Shown piece after piece: positions 10,453 through 21,612 of a stretch of 64,000 nucleotides of DNA (positions are counted from its first letter, which is position 1; every line of letters begins with the position of its first letter). The position numbers and the translations under genes were made by a program. This DNA is from Agrostemma githago. Lineage: Eukaryota; Streptophyta; Magnoliopsida; Caryophyllales; Caryophyllaceae. Location: the NCBI GenBank assembly GCA_958450325.1, contig OY288259.1:59794987-59858986 (forward strand), written 5' to 3'. A model generated the notes under the pieces. The model ran no database searches, was not told where the DNA came from, and worked only from the letters and a program-made list of their open reading frames with translations.

Positions 10453-10747
10453 GTTGCAGGACCGGACCTGCTACATGATAGCGAATACTATAAAAGTTGT
10501 GTTTTTCTCCATATAAATATTGCCCTGGTGGTGTGTCGTAGCATATTTGTGTATTGTGGTGGTGGTGTGACTGTGATGTTGATCGGAGCATGGGATATAA
10601 GACATATAATGTTACATTCCATGACAATAATGTACTTTTATACTCCTATGACGAAATTGTAATCTATGGTTTGCATATTTCATGTTTTCTTGCATTATTG
10701 CTTGGTGGAATGTGAGCTCTAACGTCTGAGGATGATCATCGTTGTTG
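10453..10747 (+). other. SUI1 3' UTR and downstream flank (source of a duplicated segment)
   Basis: This is U/G-rich 3' UTR. The part 10653-10747 (AAATTGTAATCTATGGTTTG onward) recurs at 14599-14697 with few differences and in both places runs straight into the 330-bp repeat. It marks the left edge of a ~3.95-kb tandem duplication. Confidence 0.8.
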
Positions 10748-13171
10748 GCTGTTTTTGAGAGATTTAAAAATGTTCTAAAACGTGATTTTTTTTTTGGTCA
10801 AAGCTTGTCTATAGGAAGATAATGCTCAAGACTTGTCGACACGATATAAAATAGAATTTAAATCCTGTTTCAATAGATTCCGACATGTCATAAAAGATGA
10901 TTTTTTAGCGTTTAAATGTCTATTAGAGATCAAATAATCCTCATAATACTCTAAGGATCCTTTTTATTCTGGGACCCAAAAGGCCGAAAAAACGTGGATA
11001 ATAACCTTCAAAATCGATAATTTTCGGCTGTTTTCGAGAGAAATAATTTTCGGCTATTTTCGAGAGAAATTAGAAATGTTCTAATACACAAATTTTTTTG
11101 GTCAATGCTTGTCTATAGGATGATAATGCTAAATAATGAATGTTAGAACCTGTCGACACGATATAAAATAGAGTATAAAACTCGTTTCAACAAATTCTGA
11201 CATGTCTCAAAAGACGATTTTTTAGCATTTAAATGTCTCTATTGGAGCCAAATGACCTTCATAATACTCCGAGACTTGTTATTTAGTGTGGGGATTGTTC
11301 AACGCGAATAAGGACCCTTTTTAATTCCGGGATCCAAAAAATCGAAAAAATGTGGATAATTAATAACCTTCAAAATCGATCGTTTTCGGCCGTTTTCGAA
11401 AGAAATTAAAAATGTTCTAAAACACGACTTTTTTTGGTCAATGCTTGTCTATAGGAAGATAATTCTTAATAATGAATGTTAGAACCTGCTGACACGATAT
11501 AAAATAGAGTATAAAACATGTTTTAAAAAATTCCGACATGTCTTAAAAGACAAATTTTTAGCTTTTAAATGTCTCTATTGGAGAATAAATGACCCTCATA
11601 ATACGCCGAGACATGTTATTTAGTGTGAGGATTGTTCAGCGCGAATAAGGACCCTTTTTATTCCGGGACCCAAAAGGCGAAAAAACGTGGATAGTAGCCT
11701 TCAAAATCGATCATTTTCGGCTGTTTTTGAGAGAAATTAAAAATGTTCTGCAACGCGAATTTTTTTGGTCAATGCTTGTCTCTATAGGAGGATAATTCTT
11801 AATAACGATTGTTAGAACCTGCCGACACGATATAAAATAGAGTATAAACCAGTTACAACAAATTCCGACATGTCTCAAAAGACGATTTTTTAGTTTTTCA
11901 TAATAATACTCCGAGACATGTTATTTAGTGCGAAGATTGTTCAGCGCGAATAAGAACCCTTTTTGTTCCGGGATCCAAAAGGCCGAAAAAACGTGGATAA
12001 TAACCTTCAAAATTGATCGTTTTCGAAACAAATTAAAAATGTTCTAAATTGCAAAAAAATTTGGTCAATGCTTGTCTATAGAAAGATAATGCTAAATAAT
12101 GAATGTTAGAACCTGCCTACGCGATATAAAATAGAATTTAAAACTTATTTCAACATATTTCGACACGTCACAAAAGGCTATTTTATAGCTTTTAAATGTC
12201 TCTATTGGAGACCAAATGACCCTCAAAATACTTCGAGACATGTTATTTGGTGGGAAGATTATTCAGCGCGAATAAAGACCTTTTTTATTCCGGGACCCAA
12301 AAGTTCGAAAAAACGTGGATAATAACCTTCAAAATCGATCGTTTTTGGGTGTTTTCAAGAGAAATTTAAAAATGTTCTAAAACGCGATTTTTTTTTGGTC
12401 AAAACTTGTCTATAGGAAGATAATGCTTAATAATGAATGTTAGGACTTGTGACTTCTCGACACGATATAAAATAGAATTTAAAACCTTTATCAACAAATT
12501 TCGACATGTCTTAAAAAAAATTTTTTAGCTATTAAATGTCTCTATTGAAGATCAAATGACCCTCATAATACTCCGAGACATGTTATTTAGTGTGGGGATT
12601 ATTCAAAGCCAATAAGGATCCTTTTTGTTCCGAGACCCAAAAGGTCGAAAAAACGTGGATAATAACCTTCAAAATCGATCGTGTTCGGCTATTTTCGAGA
12701 GAAATTAAAAATGTTCTAAAACACAAAAAAAATTTGGTCAAAGCTTGTCTATAGGAAGATAATGCTTAATAATGAATGTTAGGACCTGCCGACACGATAT
12801 AAAATAGAATTTAAAACCAGTTTCATTAGATTTCGACACGTCACAAAAGGCAATTTATTAGCTTTTAAATGTCTCTATTGGATACCAAATGACCCTTATA
12901 ATACTCTGAGAACATGTTATTTGGTGTGAGGATTGTTCAGCGCGAATAAGGACCCTTTTTGTTCCGGGACCCAAAAGACCGAAAACACGTGGATAATAAC
13001 CTTCAAAATCGATCATTTTCGGCTGTTTTCGAGAGAAATTAAAAATGTTCTAAAACGCGAATGTTTTTGGTCAAGGCTTGTCTATAAGAAGATAATTCTT
13101 AATAATGAATGTTATAACCTGCCGACACGATATAAAATAGAGTATAAACCTGTTTCAACATATTCCAACAC
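10748..13171 (+). repeat. ~330-bp tandem repeat, array 1 (about 7 units)
   Basis: Landmarks recur every ~305-340 bases: GACACGATATAAAATAGA, AAATGTCTCTATTGGAGA, CGAATAAGGACCCTTTTT, CAAAATCGATCGTTTTCGG and TTTTTTGGTCAAAGCTTGTC. Units differ from each other by perhaps 10-20 percent plus small deletions (e.g. the unit at 11820-12120 lacks a piece). Some units carry open frames of 80-130 codons, but these are not conserved and are taken as chance. The origin is unknown; it is not a telomere or rDNA spacer I recognise. Confidence 0.85.
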
Positions 13172-13790
13172 TTTGTTTTTGCGCACGAACCAGCCTTCTT
13201 CTGACTGGATATTCGAGCCTATCCTATCAAAACGACTTCCATATTTTTATAGTTTCAAAGTCAAAGCTTTACGAAGATTCTGGAACATCTTTAGAATCTT
13301 ATTCTCGTTGATAAACGAGTAAGATAATGGTACTTGAAAAACCCTACTCGGATATTTGTGTGCAGACTGTGCCCTCTTTACCTCGATTCTTGTGCCAATA
13401 TTTTCAAAACGACTTCCATCTTTCCCTATTTTCAAATTATAAACTTAACGCAGATTTAGTAACATCTTTCAGGTCTGATTTTTGCAGAGAAACAAGTGAG
13501 ATATTAGTGTTTGAAAAACGCTACTCGGATTTACAAAAGTCTGTTTTCAAGCGCAAACCAGGTCCATTGTATCTCGATTTTCGTGCCTATAATTTCAAAA
13601 CGACTTCCATAATTCCACAGGTTCAAATAATACACTTCACGCAGATTCCAGAACATCTTCCGGATTCAATTTCGTAGCGGAATGAGTAAGATATTAGTGT
13701 TTGAAAAAACGCTACTCATATTTGCCAAAAAAACGTATTCAGTTTTTCAATCCTCGGTGGCGACAGTTCCTCGAGACAAAATCTACGATT
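13172..13790 (+). repeat. ~178-bp tandem repeat, array A (about 3.5 units)
   Basis: Units are marked by TTTCAAAACGACTTCCAT, GAACATCTTTCGGATCTGAT and GAAAAACGCTACTCGGATTT, with spacing 176-183 bases (13345, 13521, 13704). The array ends in a unique trailer, TTCAATCCTCGGTGGCGACA near 13757, then ACAAAATCTACGATTGAT. The same trailer closes every other copy of this array (20063, 24645, 27342). Confidence 0.85.
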
Positions 13791-14106
13791 GATTATCTCG
13801 TCGTTCTAATACGGAGTATTGTCTAACATAAAAACTAACTACGAAACATTAGTATATATATTTGAGTACGGTTTAAAGTACCTTAATCAGGAAATAAATT
13901 CGCAAGATTGGTCGGTCGTATACCCATCTTATTTACACGTCTTTGTATTCGGAATCGGACAGAATTAAACAAGTTAATTAACATCACGAATATTGATCGT
14001 AAAATTATGAATATTTCATTGCCATAATAAATTACAAGAAACATGTAATAAGCTGTAATTAATTCATGCTAGAAATATATGTATGGTAACATTATGTCCT
14101 TGCAGC
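13791..14106. other. 3' flank of the NAC pseudogene
   Basis: The right half (13995-14100, ATTGATCGTAAAATTATGAA...) matches the 3' flank of the two intact NAC-like genes (20108-20222, 24690-24828). About 190 bases at 13803-13993 are absent from those two copies, so either this copy gained an insertion or the others share a deletion. Confidence 0.6.
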
Positions 14107-14597
14107 TCATGGTTTTGTGATACAACTCAAATCGAGGCCATCGAACAAAGAAAATCCTTGGTCTGCGGTTGTAGAGTCCTCGAGACCGAAGATTTGTTCT
14201 GCATCTTGTAAGAATTGTTCAGCATCTTCAAACAGCGTCTCCCCTATATCGATAGTTTGATCGTCGTTTGACTGTGCTACTTGCTCCTTATTATTAGTCT
14301 CATCATCATCCCTTCTATCTCCGATGCTAAGGCCTCATTACTCGCCTCCTCGACGACAACATCATCGCCCTGCTTGTCACAACTCACAATCGAGCAACCC
14401 TTCTATCTCCGCCGCAAATGCCTCGTCACTCTCCTCCTCGACCACAACATCATTAGTATGATTCTCATCCTTATCGTCTCCACAACCAAGCAAGCCTTCT
14501 ATATCTGCCGCTAATAACGCGTTGTTATGCGTCTCCACGAGGGCAGACTCCTCGTCATTAGCCTGAGGCAGAACTGGAATCATCCCATAATAATCAG
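14107..14597 (-). pseudogene. 5'-deleted NAC-like pseudogene
   Basis: On the minus strand it aligns with the C-terminal ~170 codons of the intact genes at 20223-20728 and 24829-25317: MIPVLPQAN, the acidic EIEGLL repeats and the closing EDAEQFLQDAEQIFGLE block. The whole DNA-binding half is missing; homology stops abruptly at 14597, where the duplicated SUI1 flank begins. Small indels shift the frame, for example after GLLDCEL at 14377, where an early stop falls, and a deletion in the Asp/Met-rich stretch. It is not expected to make a functional protein. Confidence 0.88.
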
Positions 14598-14598
14598 G

Positions 14599-14697
14599 GA
14601 AATTGTAATCTATGGTTTGCTTATTTCATGTTTTCTTGCATTATTGCTTGGTGGAATGTGAGCTTTAATGTCTTAGGATGCTCATTTTTTTTTGGCT
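14599..14697 (+). repeat. Duplicated SUI1 downstream flank
   Basis: AAATTGTAATCTATGGTTTG and the following ~95 bases repeat 10653-10747 nearly identically and join the 330-bp repeat at the same place. The offset is ~3946 bases. This is the breakpoint of a tandem duplication that cut one NAC-like copy in half. Confidence 0.88.
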
Positions 14698-15989
14698 GTT
14701 TTCGAGAGAAATTAAAAATGATCTAATAGGCCATTTTTTTTGTCAAAGCTTGTCTATAAAAGGAAAATGCTTAATTCCCTCAAAAAAAAATAAGGAAAAT
14801 GCTTAATAATGAATGTTAGAACTTGCCGACACGATATAAAATAGAGTATAAAACTTGTTTCAACATATTCCGATACGTCTTAAAAGATGATTTTATAGTT
14901 TTTAAATGTCTCTATTAGAGATCAAATGACCCTCTATTTGGTGTGAAGATTATTCAGCGCGAATAAGGACCCTTTTTATTGCGGAACCAAAAAGCCGAAA
15001 AAACGTGGATAGAAAAAACCTACAAAATCGATCGTTTTCGAGAGAAAGTAGAAATGTTATAGAACGCAATTTTTTTTGGTCAAAGCTTGTCTATAGGAAG
15101 ATAATGCTTAATAATGAATGTTAGAACTTGCCGACACGATATAAAATAGAGTATAAAACTTGTTTCAACATATTCCGATACGTCTTAAAAGATGATTTTA
15201 TAGCTTTTAAATGTCTCTATTAGAGATCAAATGACCCTCTATTTGGTGTGAAGATTATTCAGCGCGAATAAGGACCCTTTTTATTGCGGAACCAAAAAGC
15301 CGAAAAAACGTGGATAGAAAAAACCTACAAAATCGATCGTTTTCGAGAGAAAGTAGAAATGTTATAGAACGCAATTTTTTTTGGTCAAAGCTTGTCTATA
15401 GGAAGATAATGCTTAATAATGAATGTTAGAACTTGTCGACACGATATAAAATAGAGTTTAAAAACTGTTTCAACAGATTCCGACACGTCACAAAATGCGA
15501 TTTTATTGCTTTTAAATGTCTCTATTGTAGACCAAATGACCCTCATAATACTCCGAGACATGTTATTTGGTGTGGAGACTATTCAACGCGAATGATGACC
15601 CTTTTTCTTCCGGGACCCAAAAGACCGAAAAAACGTGAATACCTTCAAAATCGATCGTTTTCGGTTGTTTTGGAGAGAGATTAAAAATGTTCGAAAACAC
15701 GATTTTTTTTGGTCAAAGCTTGCCTGCCTATAGGAAGATAATGCTTAATAATGAATGTTAAAACCTGCGGACATGATATAAAATAGAGTTTAAAACATGT
15801 TTCAACAGATTCCGACACGTCTCAAAATACGATTTTATCGCTTTTAAATGTCTCTATTGGAGACCAAATGACCTTCATAATACTCCGAGACATGTTATTT
15901 AGTGTGGAGATTGTTCAGCGCGAGTAAGAACTTTTTTTTATTCCGGGACCCAAAAGGCCTAAAAAACGTGGATAATAACCTTCAAAATC
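14698..15989 (+). repeat. ~330-bp tandem repeat, array 2 left part (about 4 units)
   Basis: The landmarks are the same as in array 1. Units beginning at about 14811, 15117 and 15421 are 304-306 bases apart. The first two are almost identical and share a loss of the CATAATACTCCGAGACATGTT segment, so they arose by a recent local duplication. The array is cut at 15989 by a LINE fragment and resumes at 16750. Confidence 0.85.
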
Positions 15990-16639
15990 AGGTGAAGGAG
16001 AAAAGATTTGGACTGGATTCTAATTATTGGTATGATTATCTACCGCATTCTGATGTAACTTGGGCTTGGAGGAAGATTTGTCAGGTGAAGGAGAAAATAA
16101 AGAACAAATTCGTGGATGGTAAGTGGTTTGGACTGGATTCTAATTATTCGGTTGCGAGCGCCTACCATGATTTGAGATCTCATTATCCGGTGGTCCCGTG
16201 GGCGAGACTGGTCTGGAGTGCATGGAGTGTACCGAGGCATAGCTTCATTTCGTGGTTAGTGTTTCGTGGGGCTCTTAACACGAGGGAGAAGCTTTTTAGG
16301 ATCGGTGTCGCTGATACAGACCAGTGTTGTTTATGCGAGCTGGATGCTGAGAGCTTAGAACATATTTTTTTCGGTTGCAGTTGGAGTTCTCGGGTAATCG
16401 GATTACTGAGTAAGTGGACGAAGAAACGAATCCCAAGTAACACGGGATTGGAGTGGGCTACGAAATTGAGAGGCTCGAAGCTTCAGTGTAATGTCCTTCG
16501 AGCTCTGATCAATGCGACTATTTATCATATTTGGAGGCAGAGGAATAATTGCAGATTTGAGAAAGTATTGCGGCATCCAAAGGAGATAGTTAAATTGATC
16601 TTGTTGGATGTAAAGAGTAGGATTTTGTGTAAGATCTAA
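15990..16639 (+). pseudogene. LINE ORF2 C-terminal remnant (reverse-transcriptase zinc-binding domain)
   Basis: Open frame in the truncated LINE, fused upstream to satellite sequence (the continuous ORF begins at 15902). It shows the zf-RVT features: VASAYHDLR, WSVPRHSFISWLVFRGALNT, the Cys/His set CCLCELDAESLEHIFFGC, and IYHIWRQRNN near the end. Endonuclease, RT and RNase H domains are absent, so it is dead on arrival. It is a different family from the 35-42.5 kb LINE, whose ORF2 has an RNase H domain after zf-RVT. Confidence 0.85.
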
Positions 16640-16749
16640 TACCCTGTAACTGCTAAGGACGCTAGGTGGCTGCATAACTTGATGTAGTCACTGCTTTTTG
16701 TTTTGTTCTTCCCCTTTTTTAATCTACTTACCTTTTACCAAAAAAAAAA
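15990..16749 (+). mobile_element. 5'-truncated LINE insertion with target-site duplication
   Basis: A 760-bp insert inside the 330-bp repeat ends in a poly-A run (16740-16749). It is flanked by the 13-bp direct repeat AACCTTCAAAATC at 15977-15989 and 16750-16762, which is itself repeat-unit sequence. The coding part is the extreme C-terminus of a plant L1 ORF2 (zf-RVT region). A short 5' segment (GTGAAGGAGAAAA ... TTTGGACTGGATTCTAATTA) is present twice (15990-16027 and 16083-16148), a rearrangement common at the 5' end of truncated LINEs. Confidence 0.92.
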
Positions 16750-19481
16750 AACCTTCAAAATCGATCATTTTCGGATGTTTTCGAGAGAAATTAAAAATGT
16801 TCTATAACCCGATTTTTTTTGGTCAAAGCTTGTTTATACGAAGATAATGCTTAATAATGAATGTTAGAACATGCCGACACGATATAAAATAGAATTTAAA
16901 ACTTGTTTCAACAAATTCCGACACGTCAGAAAATGCGATTTTTTAGCTTTTAAATGTCTCTATTGGAGACCAAATGACCCTTATAATACTCCGAGACATG
17001 TTGTTTGGTGTGGAGATTGTTCAACGCAAATAAGGACCCTTCTTATTTCGTGATCCAAAATGCCATAAAACGTGGATAATAATCTTCAAAATCGATCGTT
17101 TTCGGCTGTTTTCGAGAGAAATTAAAAATGTTCTTAAACACAATTTTTTTGGTCAATGCTTGTCTATAGGAATATAATGCTTAATAATACTCCCTCTGTT
17201 TTTTTATATAAGTCGTTCTCGCTTTTCGAGACATCTCCTTCTCTCTTCAATATCTCTCAAAATATAAGAAAAAATATCATGAAATGTATACTCATTTGAA
17301 AGCTCTTTTTGTAAAGAATTTTATGGTGTAATTTTTAAAAAATTTGAACTAATATATTTACATAAAAATTAAAGTCAAAGACTCACATCAAAAAGTCAAA
17401 ACGTCATATATTCTGATACGGAGGGAGTAAATGTTAGAACCTGCCGACACGATATAAAATAGAGTATAAAACTTGTTTCGACAAATTCTGACACGTCACA
17501 AAAGGCGATTTTTTAGCTTTTAAATGTCTCTATTGGAAACCAGATGACCCTCATAATACTCTGAGACTTGTTATTTGGTGTGGAGATTATTCAGCATGAA
17601 TAAGGACCCTTTTTGTTCCGGGATCCAAAAGGTCGAAAAAACGTGAATAATAACCTTCAAAATCGATCGTTTTCGGCTATTTTCGAGAGAAATTAAAAAT
17701 GTTCTAAAACACGAATTTTTTTTGGTCAAAGCTTGTCTATAGGAAGATAATGCTTAATAATGAATGTTAAGACCTGCCGACACGATATAAAATAGAATTT
17801 AAAACCTGTTTCAACAGATTCCGACACGTCACAAAAGTCGATTTCATAGCTTTTAAATGTCTCTATTGGAGACAAAATGACCTCATAATACTTCGAGACA
17901 TGTTATTTGGTGTGCAGATTGTTCAGCGCGAATAAGAACCTTTTTTATTCCGGGACCCAAAAGGTCGAAAAAACGTGAATAATAACCTTTAGAATCGATC
18001 ATTTTTCGGCTGTTTTCGAGATAAATTAAAAATGTTCTAATACACAAAAATATTTGGTCAATGCTTGTCTATAGGATGCTAATGCTAAATAATGAATGTT
18101 AGAACCTGCCGACACGATATAAAATAGAGTATAAAATTTGTTTCAACAAATTCTGACACGTATCAAAAGATGATTTTTTAGCTTTTAAATGTCTCTATTA
18201 GAAACCAAATGACCCTCATAATACTCCGAGATATGTTATTTGGTGTGGAGATTATTCATCATGAATAAGGACCCTTTTTGTTCCGGGATCCAAAAGCTCG
18301 AAAAAACATGAATAATAACCTTCAAAATCGATCTTTTCGGCTGTTTTCGAGAGAAGTTAAAAATGTTCTAAAACGCGATTTTTTTTGGTCAATGCTTGTC
18401 TATAGGAATATAATGCTAAATAATGAATGTTAGAACCTGTCGACACGATATAAAATAGAGTATAAAACTTGTTTCGACAAATTCCGACACGTTTCAAAAG
18501 ATGATCTTTTAGCTTTTAAATGTCTCTATTTGAAACCAAATGACCCTCATAATACTCCGAGACATGTTATTTAGTGTGGGAATTGTTCAGCGCGAATAAG
18601 GACCCTTTTTATTCCAGGACCCAAAAGGCCGAAAAAATGTGGATAATAACTTTCAAAATCGATCGTTTTCGGTTGTTTTCGAGAGAAATTAAAAATGTTC
18701 TAAAACGCAAATTTTTTTGGTCACTGCTTGTCTATAAGAGGATATTTCTTAATAATGAATGATAGAACCTGCCGACACGATATAAAATAGAGTATAAAAC
18801 CAGTTACAACAAATTCCGACACGTCTCAAAAGACGATTTTTTAGCTTTTAAATGTCTCTATTGGAGACCAAATGACCCTCATAATACTCCGAGACATGTT
18901 ATTTAGTGCGGGGATTGTTCAACGCGAATAAGAACCCTTTTTGTTCCGGGACCCAAAAAGCCGAAAAAACGTGGATAATAACCTTCAAAATCGATCGTTT
19001 TCGGCTATATTTGAGAGAAATTAAAAATGTTCTAAAACATGAATTTTTTTTGGTCAAAGCTTGTCTATAGAAAGATAATGCTTAATAATGAATGTTAGGA
19101 CCTGCCGACACGATATAAAATAGAATTTAAAACCAGTTTCATTAGATTTCGACACGTCACAAAAGGCAATTTATTAGCTTTTAAATGTCTCTATTGGATA
19201 CCAAATGACCCTCATAATACTCTGAGAACATGTTATTTGGTGTGGGGATTGTTCAGCGCGAATAGGGACCCTTTTTGTTCCGGGACCCAAAAGACCGAAA
19301 AAACGTGGATAATAACCTTCAAAATCGATCATTTTCGGCTGTTTTCGAGAGAAATTAAAAATGTTCTAAAACGCGAATTTTTTTGGTCAAGGCTTGTCTA
19401 TAAGAAGATAATTCTTAATAATGAATGTTATAACCTGCCGACACGATATAAAATAGAGTATAAACCTGTTTAACATATTCC
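16750..19481 (+). repeat. ~330-bp tandem repeat, array 2 right part (about 7.5 units)
   Basis: It continues the array after the LINE fragment. The CAAAATCGATC landmark is near 16757, 17087, 17656, 17990, 18323, 18655, 18985 and 19320; one gap is enlarged by the MITE at 17190-17427. The last unit (19237-19481) is nearly identical to the last unit of array 1 (12910-13171), and both pass into the 178-bp array at the same point, proof that the blocks were duplicated together. Confidence 0.87.
17190..17427. mobile_element. Stowaway-like MITE inside the satellite (238 bp)
   Basis: It is flanked by TA at 17188-17189 and 17428-17429. The ends CTCCCTCTGTTTTTTTATAT and, reading back from the right, CTCCCTCCGTATCAGAATAT form ~37-bp imperfect terminal inverted repeats. 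No coding capacity. It splits the repeat motif TTAATAATGAATGTTAG; a G-to-A change in that motif created the TA target. Confidence 0.92.
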
Positions 19482-20110
19482 AACACTTTGTTTTTGCGCA
19501 CGAACCAGCCTTCTTCTGACTGGATATTCGTGCCTATCCTATCAAAACGACTTCCATATTTTTATAGTTTCAAAGTCTAAGCTTTACGAAGATTCTGGAA
19601 CATCTTTCGAATCTGATTCTCGTTGATAAACGAGTAAGATAATGGTACTTGAAAAACCCTACTCGGATATTTGTGTGCAGACTGTGCCCTCTTTACCTCG
19701 ATTCTAGTGCCAATATTTTCAAAACGACCTCCATCTTTCCCTATTTTCAAAATATAAACTTAACGCAAATTTACTAACATCTTTCAGGTCTGATTTTTGT
19801 TGAGAAACAAGTGAGATATTAGTGTTCGAAAAACGCTACTGGGATTACAAAGTCTGTTTTCAAGCGCAAACCAGACCCATTGTATTTCGATTTCGTTCCT
19901 ATATTTCAAAACGACTTCCATATTTCCACAGTTTCAAATAATAAACTTCATGCAGATTCCGGAACATCTTTCGGATTTGATTTTCGTTGCGAAATGAGTA
20001 AGATATTAGTGTTTTAAAAACGGTAGTCGTATTTGCCAAAAAAACCGTATTCAAAATTTTCAATCCTCGTCGGCGACAGTTCCTCTAGACAAAATCTACG
20101 ATTGATCGAT
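19482..20110 (+). repeat. ~178-bp tandem repeat, array B (about 3.5 units)
   Basis: Copy of array A (13172-13790) with a few percent divergence, ending in the same trailer TTCAATCCTCGTCGGCGACA at ~20062. It leads directly into the 3' flank of the NAC-like gene at 20223. Confidence 0.85.
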
Positions 20111-20222
20111 CGTAAAATTAATGAATATTTCATTGCCATAATAAATTACGACAAACATGTAATAAGCTGTAAGTAATGTGTGGAAATATATGGTTTATAT
20201 AAATAATTATGTCTTTTGCAAC

Positions 20223-21488
20223 TCATGGTTTTGTGCTACAACTCAAATCGATACTATCGAACAAAGAAAATCCTTGGTCTGCGGTTGTAGAGTCCTCGAG
20301 ACCGAAGATTTGTTCTGCATCTTGTAAGAATTGTTCAGCATCTTCAAACAGCATCTCCCCTATATCGAAAGTTTGATCGTCGTTTGACTGTGGTACTTGC
20401 TCCTTATTATTAGTCTCATCATCATCGTCATCCATCATCATCATCCCTTCTATCTCCGATGCTAATGCCTCATTACTCCCCTCCTCGACGACGACATCAT
20501 TGCCCTGCTTGTCATAATCGAGCAACCCTTCTATCTCTGCCGCAAATGCCTCGTCACTCTCCTCCTCGACGACAACATCATTAGTATGATTCTCATCCTT
20601 GTCGTCTCCACAACCGAGCAAACCTTCTATCTCTGCCGCTAATAACGCGTTGTTATGCATCTCCTCGAGGGCAGACGCCTCGTCATTAGGCTGAGGCAGA
20701 ACTGGAATCATCCCATAATAATCATTGTTAGGCTTAGCATCATCGGTTCTTGTCTCCTCCAGGGCCGCTGAATAATCATAATCGTCGTTGTAATTAGACA
20801 GAGGCGCAGCTTGAATCATCCCATAATCTTGGTTATTATTAGGGTTAACGACGAAGCTAGAATTATTGCACTCATCAATACGACCTCGTTTAATACATGT
20901 ATTCATCCCTTCTTGGAAGTCATCTAATGGCGTCACAGCGTAAGTCCGACTCCTCTTCATGGCCCTACACCTCTCAACATCATCATCATCACAAGACTCG
21001 GGTTTCTTGATGATATGACACAACACAACATCAACGTTTCGATCGAGAGAAGAATACTCGTGCATCATCCACTCATCCTCCACTTCGACCTCGCTTCCTC
21101 CTTCAACAACAACAGCCGGCTTAAACTTGAAGTACTTCTCGATCCCAATAGCGTTGTTACCACGGTCGTACACTTTCTTAGTCTTGGACTTCTCCAACCA
21201 AGTTCCATGACCTTTGATGACGCGACAGATGCGCTTGCCATTGGGATTAGACTTGGTGAGATGGGTGAAGAAGAAGCCTTCATCGACGTCATTGGCGCCA
21301 CGAGAATGCATGGTGGAAGACAAGATGTCGAAGGGGTGACCGGAGTAGACGTCGAAGTCCAAGAACTGAGGGTAGCATGGAGGCAAGGCTTGCCCACTAA
21401 GCTTCATACCAAGGAAATACGAAACTAGTTGAACCTTCGTAGGGTGGAATCGAACGCCGAGGGGTAGCAAGTAATTTGTTGTCATCAT
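20223..21488 (-). CDS. Divergent NAC-domain transcription factor, copy 1 (421 aa)
   Basis: A single-exon gene. Residues ~7-170 form a diverged NAC domain: LPLGVRFHPTKVQLVSYFL (subdomain A, normally PGFRFHPTDEELVxYYL), DVYSGHPFDIL (B), GFFFTHLTKSNPNGKRICRV with KGHGTWLEKSKTKKVY (C), GIEKYFKFKP (D) and WMMHEYSSLDRNVDVVLCHI (E). The C-terminal half is strongly acidic, with three copies of (A/S)xEIEGLL/MM separated by NDVVVEEE(S/G)(D/N)EA, then an FEDAEQFLQDAEQIFGLE helix. This looks like a transcription activation region, by inference. Start: the first of two Met codons, MMTTNYLLP; a TATA box lies ~115 bases upstream at 21602-21612. It is 93-95 percent like the copy at 24829-26085 by eye. It probably acts in the nucleus; targets are unknown. 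Confidence 0.88.
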   Translation of the reverse strand: MMTTNYLLPLGVRFHPTKVQLVSYFLGMKLSGQALPPCYPQFLDFDVYSGHPFDILSSTMHSRGANDVDEGFFFTHLTKSNPNGKRICRVIKGHGTWLEKSKTKKVYDRGNNAIGIEKYFKFKPAVVVEGGSEVEVEDEWMMHEYSSLDRNVDVVLCHIIKKPESCDDDDVERCRAMKRSRTYAVTPLDDFQEGMNTCIKRGRIDECNNSSFVVNPNNNQDYGMIQAAPLSNYNDDYDYSAALEETRTDDAKPNNDYYGMIPVLPQPNDEASALEEMHNNALLAAEIEGLLGCGDDKDENHTNDVVVEEESDEAFAAEIEGLLDYDKQGNDVVVEEGSNEALASEIEGMMMMDDDDDETNNKEQVPQSNDDQTFDIGEMLFEDAEQFLQDAEQIFGLEDSTTADQGFSLFDSIDLSCSTKP

Positions 21489-21601
21489 TTAATTAATTAG
21501 GTACGTATTATATGATTATGATTAATGAAATTATTAAGAGTGAGTACGTAATGAGTTTTTTTACGAGTAATGAATGAATAATGATGGATTAGTGAAGGGG
21601 G

Positions 21602-21612
21602 CTTTATATATA
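21602..21612 (-). promoter_or_regulatory. TATA box of NAC-like copy 1
   Basis: On the minus strand it reads TATATATAAAG. It lies 114 bases before the ATG and is conserved, with its surroundings, at 26194-26204 before the second copy. Confidence 0.65.

Noticed and set aside
12933..13322. Open frames in 330-bp units (also 18574, 19237, 22794) with a common LFSANKDPF-type start
   Set aside because: They occur in some units only, are broken in neighbours, and mirror the repeat's period; no sign of selection.
10748..19481. CRISPR-like spacing of repeats
   Set aside because: Units are ~330 bp, head to tail without unique spacers, in a eukaryotic genome.
21015..21428. Antisense ORF of 137 codons, conserved at 25615-26025 in the other NAC copy
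   Set aside because: Its conservation follows from the duplicated NAC gene on the other strand; no protein likeness.
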